The position numbers were made by a program, and so were the translations under genes. Below the pieces are notes generated by a model. That model was not told where the DNA came from. It made no database searches and saw only the letters and a list, made by a program, of their open reading frames with translations. Of a DNA stretch of 28,612 bases, positions 23,272-28,612 are shown in pieces. Every line of letters starts with the position of its first letter. Position 1 is the stretch's first letter. The stretch spans positions 1 through 28,612 of the IMG/VR virus record IMGVR_UViG_3300036715_000303. One strand, given 5' to 3'. The DNA is from a virus.

Positions 23272-24600
23272 ATGGCAATTGGGTCAGACATAATTACATT
23301 CATCGAAATCTACAACGACACGGACAATTATCCATCCATTGCCGATGTAGCTAAGGCCCTAGATATAAGCATCAAGACGGTTCGCAACAAGGCGGGTTTC
23401 TTGAGAACGCTGACAAAGAACGACCCAAGTGCGCCAAAGGTCATCATGCGCTCACCAATCACGGACATTCCCATGTCTGAGGACGCTTCGAAATTCATGG
23501 AGTCTTGGGGAGCTGAGGATTGCATCGCAGAACTGCGCCGCATCGCGGAGATCGACACCGAACAAATCGTGACGCGCAACTACTTTCGCAATCATTCGCA
23601 TATCTCCGAATCGACATGGAACCGCTACTTCGGAACTTTCGAAGAATTCAAACGCCAAGCCGGTATCAAGCTCTCGCGACAGCAGCACAGCATGGAGCGC
23701 AACATCGCGAAACACGCCTCGGTAGACCATTACCGACGCATGAACGTCGAGCGCATGGACTACGACGACAAATACCTGCGCGAAAACAGTAACCGCTTTA
23801 AAACCGTTATCGCCTGCTCCGATTTGCATGACGTTGAAGTTGACCCATTCTTTCTGCGCGTTCTGATCGACACTTGTAAACGGGTTCAGCCTGACGCCAT
23901 CAACTTCGTCGGTGATGTGTTTGACCTTCCCGAATTTGGCAAGTACAACGTCGATCCTCGCGAGTGGGATGTGGTCGGGCGTATCAAGCATGCGCATGAC
24001 AACATTTTTAGACCATTGCGCGAAGTCTGTCCTAATGCGCAGATGGACTTCGAAGAAGGCAACCATGAAGCACGAATGCTGCGTCATCTTGCCGACGCAA
24101 CGCCAGCCATGAGAGCCGTACTGTCTGATTTGCACGACTTCACGGTAGGCAAACTTCTGGGCCTTGACGAGTTCGAGATCAATTACATTGCGAAAGCAGA
24201 CCTGACCGCCTGGACGAAGCGCGACTTCGAAAAGGAGCTGGCGAACAACTACAAGGTGTATTGGGACACGTTGGTCATGCACCACTTTCCACACGCGCGG
24301 AATATGGGCCTGCCAGGCGTTAACGGTCATCACCATCGACATGAGGTGTGGGGCATGTTTAGCCCGATCTATGGCGCGTATGAATGGCATCAGATGGGTT
24401 GCGGTCATCGTCGCAACGCCTCGTATTGCGAGGGCGAAAAATGGCACATGGGCTTTGCCATCATTAACATTGACACGCATACTCGCGTCACCAATTTCGA
24501 CTACGTGTCGGTGACAGACTTTGCGATATCGGGCGGCAAATGGTATCACCGCAACTCATCCGAACAGGACGTCTCGGTTGCGAAGACGCTCCTGACTTGA
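23272..24600 (+). CDS. Calcineurin-type metallophosphoesterase with N-terminal DNA-binding-like domains
   Basis: 442 residues, with GGAG seven bases before the ATG. The N-terminal 45 residues look like a helix-turn-helix (SIADVAKALDISIKTVRNKA). Residues about 100-132 match the HNH-associated repeat type (SESTWNRYFGTFEEFKRQAG). From residue 180 a full set of metallophosphoesterase motifs is present: SDLHD (Asp184, His186), GDVFD (Asp215), GNHE (Asn264, His265), HH (337-338) and GHHHRH (353-357). The enzyme should be an active dimetal phosphoesterase or nuclease; the substrate is unknown. The DNA-binding-like front end and the neighbouring PhoH, helicase and primase genes suggest a nucleic-acid substrate. 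Only 24 bases separate it from the terminator, leaving no obvious promoter. Confidence 0.85.
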   Translation: MAIGSDIITFIEIYNDTDNYPSIADVAKALDISIKTVRNKAGFLRTLTKNDPSAPKVIMRSPITDIPMSEDASKFMESWGAEDCIAELRRIAEIDTEQIVTRNYFRNHSHISESTWNRYFGTFEEFKRQAGIKLSRQQHSMERNIAKHASVDHYRRMNVERMDYDDKYLRENSNRFKTVIACSDLHDVEVDPFFLRVLIDTCKRVQPDAINFVGDVFDLPEFGKYNVDPREWDVVGRIKHAHDNIFRPLREVCPNAQMDFEEGNHEARMLRHLADATPAMRAVLSDLHDFTVGKLLGLDEFEINYIAKADLTAWTKRDFEKELANNYKVYWDTLVMHHFPHARNMGLPGVNGHHHRHEVWGMFSPIYGAYEWHQMGCGHRRNASYCEGEKWHMGFAIINIDTHTRVTNFDYVSVTDFAISGGKWYHRNSSEQDVSVAKTLLT

Positions 24601-24637
24601 TTATAGTTTTCTTATATGGTGAAGGGGCAACGAGTGG

Positions 24638-24653
24638 GTTACACTTGTGACTC
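24638..24653 (+). repeat. Weak palindromic element copy 7 (before PhoH-like gene)
   Basis: GTTACA-CTTG-TGACTC. The right half is good but the left half matches in only two of six positions. Listed because it lies in the 80-base gap before the next gene, as the better copies do. Confidence 0.25.
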
Positions 24654-24680
24654 CATCAACCATCAGAGAGCGGAATCTAC

Positions 24681-25451
24681 ATGAGCAGAAGTAAAGGTGG
24701 CGCACGAGGCGCGAAACCAAGACAACGCGAAAGTAAGAACACGACAGAAGAGTTCTTCTTGCAAGCATCTCAGAAAGTTGAGATAGTTACCAAGAAGCCG
24801 GTAGAGCAACTGAAGGCACGAACCGACTCTCAGCATCGCTACATGAATGCAATCAAGTCCTCCCCTCTGGTGTTTGCTACAGGGCCAGCAGGCACCGGCA
24901 AGACGTATATCTGCGGCGCAATGGCCGCAGAGGCGCTCGACAGCAAGCAAATCGACAAAATCATCATCACTCGCCCCGTGGTGGAAGCGGGCGAAAGTCT
25001 AGGCTTTCTACCTGGCGAACTTGAAGAAAAGTTCGAACCTTTTTTAGCACCATTTCGCGATGTTCTCAACGAGCGTCTCGGCAAGACTTATGTGGACTAT
25101 CTAATCAAGATTGGCAAGATCGAGGCAGCGCCATTAGCTTACATGCGCGGTCGCACGTTCAAGAATGCCTGGGTCATCTTGGACGAAAGTCAAAACACTA
25201 CGCCGGCGCAGATGCGTATGTTTCTCACGCGCATGGGCGAGAACTGCAAGATGATCGTCAATGGCGATATTCAGCAGAAAGACATTTCCGGTATGTGTGG
25301 GCTTGAAGATGCTGTGAGCCGTCTGTCCTACATTCCGTCGCTCAAGATTATTCAATTCACGCGTCGCGATGTGGTGCGCTGCGGCTTGGTTCAGGAGGTG
25401 GTTGAAGCCTATGAGCAGAGGCTTGGGGCCGACGCCTCTATTCGCTATTGA
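24681..25451 (+). CDS. phoH: PhoH-like ATPase
   Basis: 256 residues, preceded by a modest GAGAGCGGA. The first 50 residues are basic and probably disordered (MSRSKGGARGAKPRQRESKN). The PhoH core follows: Walker A GPAGTGKT (68-75), the family stretch IIITRPVVEAGESLGFLPGE (94-113), YMRGRTF (154-160), Walker B WVILDE (164-169) and the sensor region VNGDIQQKD. PhoH proteins are P-loop ATPases related to the N-terminal part of superfamily 1 helicases. They are widespread in phages and their exact phage role is not settled; RNA or DNA remodelling is the usual proposal. It stands between the metallophosphoesterase and an unknown gene in the replication side of the genome. Confidence 0.92.
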   Translation: MSRSKGGARGAKPRQRESKNTTEEFFLQASQKVEIVTKKPVEQLKARTDSQHRYMNAIKSSPLVFATGPAGTGKTYICGAMAAEALDSKQIDKIIITRPVVEAGESLGFLPGELEEKFEPFLAPFRDVLNERLGKTYVDYLIKIGKIEAAPLAYMRGRTFKNAWVILDESQNTTPAQMRMFLTRMGENCKMIVNGDIQQKDISGMCGLEDAVSRLSYIPSLKIIQFTRRDVVRCGLVQEVVEAYEQRLGADASIRY

Positions 25452-25468
25452 CTTGGGTTAACTTGGGC
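25449..25468 (+). repeat. Tandem 10-base repeat upstream of a promoter
   Basis: TGACTTGGGT (25449-25458) is followed directly by TAACTTGGGC (25459-25468), sharing ACTTGGG with a 10-base period. One helical turn between copies is typical of protein binding sites. The first copy overlaps the PhoH stop codon. Confidence 0.5.
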
Positions 25469-25478
25469 ATTTCGATGC

Positions 25479-25508
25479 TTAACGCTATAAGTTAATACTG
25501 TCTATAAT
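25479..25508 (+). promoter_or_regulatory. Promoter with palindromic element copy 8
   Basis: TATAAT at 25503-25508 is a perfect -10 box; TTAACG (25479-25484) is a moderate -35 with an 18-base spacer. The spacer holds AAGTTA-ATAC-TGTCTA (25489-25504), a near copy of the recurring palindrome that runs into the -10 exactly as at 26268. A TTAAC/GTTAA inverted repeat also overlaps it. It would drive the unknown gene starting near 25543. Confidence 0.6.
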
Positions 25509-25542
25509 AAGATCATTATTTATTATTTGCGGAATGCACGGA

Positions 25543-26265
25543 ATGACCCAAAGACCTACATGGTTGGGGAGCTTTTATGGAGGGAGTCTCGGCTTTCTGA
25601 ATTACGAAGTTCTCTCAATTCAAAATGTGCCACACAAGGATCTCGCAAAAGAAGCGGAGCTGATGAGTGTCAAGTGGTTCGACTATCGTCGGCTACACCC
25701 TATGCAGACGACCTATTACTTTGTGAAATGTTACACCGACGCCTACCGCGACTTCTGTCGCAAGGCGATCAACGCCGAGACAGCCCCATACGTTCGGGCA
25801 ATTAAGCAGCACGACTTTTTGGAAGCGAAGGAGAAGCTCTCGTTTTGGCGTATGCGTCAACTGTGCGACCGGATGGGTGTGCGCTATGATTTCTTTCTGA
25901 GCTTTGCAATGTCTTGGCTGCACAAGATGATCGGTGACGGCAAGGTGTATCCGCCACGCCCCTCGCAAATCATGAACAATGAGGATCTCGTTGCTTCAGC
26001 AATGCTGGCGTGGGAAGAGCAGTGTCAGATTTCCATGCAGGTCGCTCGCGACCCATATTATCGCGTACCAAACTTCGTTGGTAGTAGAGATCAGCAAGCG
26101 CACGAGGCTTTCGTCATCGGCCAAGTCAAGTCGCGCAACGTGCCGCAATACTCGCTTCATGCTGCGCTTTATCTATATGACGTAGTGAGAATTGAGGAAG
26201 CACTACGACACTTTGACGCGAGAGTGGTGAATATGGCAATAAATGAGGTTCGGTTGCCTGGTTAG
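25543..26265 (+). CDS. Unrecognised replication-region protein
   Basis: 240 residues from the ATG at 25543, chosen because GCGGA lies about nine bases upstream. An in-frame ATG at 25534 directly abuts that GGA and is less likely. The protein is rich in Tyr, Phe, Trp, Met and Arg and mostly helical (FWRMRQLCDRMGVRYDFFLS; HAALYLYDVVRIEEALRHFD). It also has a KWFDYRRLHP segment. Scattered Cys and His do not form a clear zinc motif. I do not recognise a family. It has its own promoter, follows PhoH and precedes the Sm-like and helicase genes, so a role in early nucleic-acid metabolism is reasonable but unproven. Confidence 0.7.
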   Translation: MTQRPTWLGSFYGGSLGFLNYEVLSIQNVPHKDLAKEAELMSVKWFDYRRLHPMQTTYYFVKCYTDAYRDFCRKAINAETAPYVRAIKQHDFLEAKEKLSFWRMRQLCDRMGVRYDFFLSFAMSWLHKMIGDGKVYPPRPSQIMNNEDLVASAMLAWEEQCQISMQVARDPYYRVPNFVGSRDQQAHEAFVIGQVKSRNVPQYSLHAALYLYDVVRIEEALRHFDARVVNMAINEVRLPG

Positions 26266-26267
26266 AT

Positions 26268-26287
26268 AAGTCATTACTGACTATAAT
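26268..26287 (+). promoter_or_regulatory. Promoter with palindromic element copy 9
   Basis: AAGTCA-TTAC-TGACTA (26268-26283) runs directly into TATAAT (26282-26287). No convincing -35 lies 16-18 bases upstream (TGGTTA at 26259 is poor). The palindrome may therefore be bound by an activator or other factor that replaces -35 contacts. It begins three bases after the upstream stop codon. Confidence 0.55.
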
Positions 26288-26306
26288 GTGACGGTGTTTC
26301 ACTTTC

Positions 26307-26341
26307 GATTCAATTCAATGCTTTTTAATTTGATTCAATTC
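26307..26341 (+). repeat. Direct repeat in the leader of the Sm-like gene
   Basis: GATTCAATTC occurs at 26307-26316 and again at 26332-26341, 25 bases apart, in an AT-rich leader of about 65 bases between the predicted transcription start and the ATG at 26357. It could be an RNA- or DNA-binding site for the downstream protein. Confidence 0.5.
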
Positions 26342-26356
26342 GCAAGGAGGATTCTC

Positions 26357-26680
26357 ATGCAACAAGATCAAATTCGCGCCGACCAACAAGCCTATGCCCG
26401 TCAGGTCGAAGGAACACTTCATCGTCCTGCCGTAACGCGCAAACCTCTCAAGAGCGCAAATGCACCGAAGGGTCATGAGGCTTTTCTCAAGGCGCTAGAA
26501 GCGTCCGGTCAGATCGTTTACTTTGAAAAGGCCAGTAGCGGCGAGCGCGTGGTCGGCAAGATCAAAACATCCGACAAGTACACCATCAGCGTCATAACCG
26601 AGGTCGGAACCCGCGTTCTGTTCAAGCATGACGTTTCTGAATTCTTCGCGCCGCGCCAAACGTCAGCCGAGACGAACTGA
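26357..26680 (+). CDS. Hfq/Sm-like RNA-binding protein
   Basis: 107 residues from the ATG at 26357, which has a perfect AAGGAGG (26344-26350) six bases upstream. A GTG at 26288 is in frame but lies at the predicted promoter. Residues 1-38 are polar and basic. Residues about 39-99 have the Hfq layout: a helix GHEAFLKALEASG, Sm1 with SGERVVGKIKTSDKYTISVI (compare Hfq 'nGi.l.G.I.sfD.fvill'), and Sm2 with RVLFKHDVSEFFAP, including the Lys-His pair (90-91) that marks Hfq ('YKHAIST..P'). A short tail follows. It probably forms a ring and binds AU-rich RNA. The likely targets are phage or host mRNA or sRNA. It ends one base before the helicase start. Confidence 0.72.
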   Translation: MQQDQIRADQQAYARQVEGTLHRPAVTRKPLKSANAPKGHEAFLKALEASGQIVYFEKASSGERVVGKIKTSDKYTISVITEVGTRVLFKHDVSEFFAPRQTSAETN

Positions 26681-26681
26681 T

Positions 26682-28139
26682 ATGAGCGTTATGTGTCCTG
26701 CGACGGTGGAAGAATCCGTCGTAAAAATGATTGGCGAAAGTTTCACTGATGCTGCTGCATTAACGAAAACGGAAGCAGAAGTGGAGACAGTTGGTTTCTT
26801 CAGTATGGACGAAGGGTTTGACGCTGACTTTCAGACCAAGATCGCAGCATTTGCCTGTCGTGATGATGAGTTTATGCGTCGCGTGGCACACTTGCTCAAG
26901 CCAGATTACTTCGAGAATGCCGGTGAAGCCGCGCTGGTGAACATTGCTCTGCGTCACTTTGCTAAATACCGCTGTGTGCCGGATAACGTCTCGATGGCAG
27001 CGGCGATTCGTGAAGACGTTGCAGCAAAGATCATTCGCAAGGATGTGTTGCCGCTGGTCGTCGCGCAACGCAAGGTTATTTTGCATGACGCGCTGAGAAA
27101 TCGCGAGTATGTCGAGGACAAGGTGGTTGAGTTCGTGAGACATCAGGCGGTAGGCGCAGCTCTGCTAAAGTCTGTTGATTTGCGCGATAGGCGGCAGTTC
27201 GACAAGATAACCGCACTGATGAAGACAGCTATCGACATCGGGCTAAATGAAGAAGGTGACGGCTACGATTACGCCGCCCGCATCGGCGACAGAACGACAG
27301 AGCGTCTGGACAAAGTGTCAGGCAAGCGACCGCCGCAAGGCATCACAACCGGCATTGTCAAGATGGATGAAATGCTCTATCACCGGGGCTGGGGTCGCAA
27401 AGAGCTGGCGGCGATCATGGGGGCAGCGAAGGCCGGTAAGACGGCAAGTTTGATTAACTTCGCGCAGGCCGCGTCACTGGCCGGTTATAATGTCCTGTAC
27501 GTCACGCTTGAGGTTGGCGCAGGTATTATTGCTGATCGCATGGACGCGAGTATTTCATCGACCATGATGAAGGAGCTGTCGGACAAGATTCACGGCGTTC
27601 GCGAAAAGGTTGAAGAGGCAATGGCGAAAGCTGGTCGTCTGATTATCCACGAATACGCATCTGGCACGATGTCGCCCAACATGCTGCGAAAGCTGATTGA
27701 GCGCTACAAATCGCCAGGGCGCAATGTTGATGGATCTGTACGCCCGATCACCAAGTTCGATCTGATCGTGGTTGACTACGCTGACATCATGGCGCCCAAC
27801 TACCGCACTCAGGACACCATCGAGAACTCAAAGTCGGTCTATGTGGATCTTCGTGCGATTGCATTCGAAGAGAATGTAGCAATGCTGACAGCTACACAAG
27901 CCAACCGCGAGGGTCATAAAGCGGCGGTGGTGAAAGCGGAACACGTCGCAGAGGACTTCAACAAGGTTCGGACGGTCGACCTGATGATCTCCATCAATAA
28001 GACGGAAGAAGAGGCCCGTGATGGCATTGCGCGACTGTATTTCGCCGCCTCACGCAATCAGGAGTCCGGTTTTACCATAGTCATTAAGCAGAATTTGGCA
28101 TGTATGCAGTTTGTTACATCCGTCCTGCGAATCGAGTAG
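26682..28139 (+). CDS. Replicative DNA helicase, DnaB/gp41-like
   Basis: 485 residues from the ATG at 26682, one base after the previous stop. The open frame extends upstream inside the Sm-like gene to 26628 and an ATG at 26691 is also possible. The N-terminal part (about 40-190) is helical like DnaB/gp41 N-domains. The RecA-like motor follows with Walker A GAAKAGKT (247-254), YNVLYVTLEVG, Walker B LIVVDYADIM (Asp365), and MLTATQANREG corresponding to DnaB motif H3. The end has YFAASRNQESGFTI. It should form the hexamer that unwinds the phage fork; the primase begins two genes downstream. The ribosome site is weak, so coupling to the Sm-like gene is likely. Confidence 0.9.
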   Translation: MSVMCPATVEESVVKMIGESFTDAAALTKTEAEVETVGFFSMDEGFDADFQTKIAAFACRDDEFMRRVAHLLKPDYFENAGEAALVNIALRHFAKYRCVPDNVSMAAAIREDVAAKIIRKDVLPLVVAQRKVILHDALRNREYVEDKVVEFVRHQAVGAALLKSVDLRDRRQFDKITALMKTAIDIGLNEEGDGYDYAARIGDRTTERLDKVSGKRPPQGITTGIVKMDEMLYHRGWGRKELAAIMGAAKAGKTASLINFAQAASLAGYNVLYVTLEVGAGIIADRMDASISSTMMKELSDKIHGVREKVEEAMAKAGRLIIHEYASGTMSPNMLRKLIERYKSPGRNVDGSVRPITKFDLIVVDYADIMAPNYRTQDTIENSKSVYVDLRAIAFEENVAMLTATQANREGHKAAVVKAEHVAEDFNKVRTVDLMISINKTEEEARDGIARLYFAASRNQESGFTIVIKQNLACMQFVTSVLRIE

Positions 28140-28191
28140 TCGCCCCCTGAGTTTTGCTTTTATCGTAGCGGTAATCACAAAGGGAATCGTC

Positions 28192-28380
28192 ATGGAATCG
28201 AAAGTTATCGAAGATGCAATCGCCAAGGTTAGAGGCAACGGGTTCTACAGTGGCGCAACTGAGCGGCGTCTACGTCGCATTGTTGCCAACTTGAGAGCCT
28301 GCGGCATCAGTTGTGACATGATGATCGCTGAGATAATTATGGACTTCTGGGCAACGGTTAGCGTCGAATACGATGAATGA
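28192..28380 (+). CDS. Small protein between helicase and primase genes
   Basis: 62 residues from the ATG at 28192, chosen for the AAAGGGAA just upstream; the frame is open further back but without such a site. It is largely helical: an Arg-rich segment TERRLRRIVANLRACG followed by an acidic end (FWATVSVEYDE). No family is recognised. Its place between helicase and primase suggests a replication accessory, for example a helicase or primase partner, but that is only position. Its last eight bases overlap the next gene. Confidence 0.6.
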   Translation: MESKVIEDAIAKVRGNGFYSGATERRLRRIVANLRACGISCDMMIAEIIMDFWATVSVEYDE

Positions 28381-28612
28381 AGATTTGGGTGAAATTCTTA
28401 AATCTATTGATGTCGAGTATTGGCTTGATAGGGAAGGTGTCGATTACAAGAAGACGCGAGGCGCTCGTGGGCTTCAGGCAAATGTTAAAGAATGCCCATG
28501 CTGTGGAAATTCGAACTGGAAAGTGTATATAGGACTAGATACAGGGCTTGGAAACTGTTTCGTTTGCGAGAAGAAATTTAATCTCTGGAGCTTCATACGC
28601 TCCAGCTTGGGT
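28373..28612 (+). CDS. DNA primase, N-terminal zinc ribbon (partial)
   Basis: 80 codons are inside the window and the frame is open at its end. The start ATG overlaps the previous gene by eight bases. Residues 41-65 form a zinc ribbon with Cys41 and Cys44 (ECPCCGN) and Cys62 and Cys65 (GNCFVCEKK), and the sequence continues FNLWSFIRSS. This is the usual front end of CHC2/gp61/T7 gp4-type phage primases, which use the zinc site to recognise the priming sequence. Together with the helicase upstream it completes the primosome. The catalytic TOPRIM part lies beyond the window. Zinc ribbon: clear; primase identity: strong by pattern and context. Confidence 0.75.
   Translation, partial: MNEDLGEILKSIDVEYWLDREGVDYKKTRGARGLQANVKECPCCGNSNWKVYIGLDTGLGNCFVCEKKFNLWSFIRSSLG

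Noticed and set aside
23452-24549. A 365-codon open frame on the minus strand opposite the metallophosphoesterase
   Set aside because: It mirrors the codon structure of a gene with all catalytic motifs intact, has no ribosome site context, and its product shows no recognisable pattern.
24597-24618. Possible promoter TTGATT / TATATG before the PhoH-like gene
   Set aside because: The spacing is only about ten bases, too short for sigma70 contact.
26628-26681. N-terminal extension of the helicase
   Set aside because: It is the out-of-frame end of the Sm-like gene and encodes an Arg-rich stretch unlike a helicase start; ATG 26682 follows the previous stop directly.
1-28612. CRISPR array, insertion sequence or integrase/attachment site
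   Set aside because: No regularly spaced repeats, transposase-like frame or recombinase motif was found on either strand.

Overview
The window is one stretch of a tailed-phage genome with every recognisable gene on the + strand. It holds a lambda-type siphovirus head-completion and tail module, then a spike gene and a lysis cassette, then the start of a DNA-replication module. A lambda-type tail-tip set (M, L, K, I/J), spike with pectate-lyase fold, M15 endolysin, holin and a possible outer-membrane lipoprotein point to a Gram-negative host. A proteobacterial host is an inference; the exact host cannot be read from the sequence. No integrase, repressor, tRNA or CRISPR was seen, so lifestyle is undecided.

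Layout. 1-50: C-terminal end of a gene that by position is the major capsid protein, followed by a strong terminator (83-112). 133-3339: six tightly packed head-tail junction genes (HeH/LEM-type protein, two unrecognised structural proteins, head-closure candidate, tail-terminator candidate, HK97 gp10-like). 3403-4263: major tail tube protein with an inserted Ig-like domain. 4331-4989: tail assembly chaperones G and G-T, joined by a -1 frameshift on a lambda-type GGGAAAG slippery site. 5000-10069: tape measure protein. 10069-16473: M, L, K and a fused I/J-like tip protein with four 32-residue repeats. 16470-17039: DUF4376-like protein. 17099-20761: tailspike with a self-cleaving S74 chaperone. 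20745-20965: small, possibly frameshifted gene. 20966-21112: non-coding segment with several stem-loops. 21113-23199: lysis region. 23220-23247: terminator. 23272-28612: HTH-metallophosphoesterase, PhoH-like ATPase, unknown protein, Hfq/Sm-like protein, DnaB/gp41-type helicase, small protein and the zinc-ribbon start of a primase.

How it fits together. The late genes form almost one continuous translationally coupled unit, with stop/start overlaps at TAATG or ATGA. Terminators or hairpins after the capsid gene, before the chaperone gene and after the lysis genes probably set relative dosage. The replication side pairs a helicase with a primase and adds nucleic-acid factors (PhoH, metallophosphoesterase, Sm-like protein).

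The most unusual signal is a recurring palindromic element, roughly TAAGTCA-N4-TGACT. It lies in most of the inter-gene gaps, and before two replication genes it runs straight into a TATAAT -10 box. It looks like a phage-specific operator or promoter element that ties the modules into one regulon. Other points worth a second look are the Hfq-like protein with a repeat-bearing leader, a lipobox ORF embedded out of frame in the holin gene, and the broken small gene plus structured RNA between spike and lysis genes.
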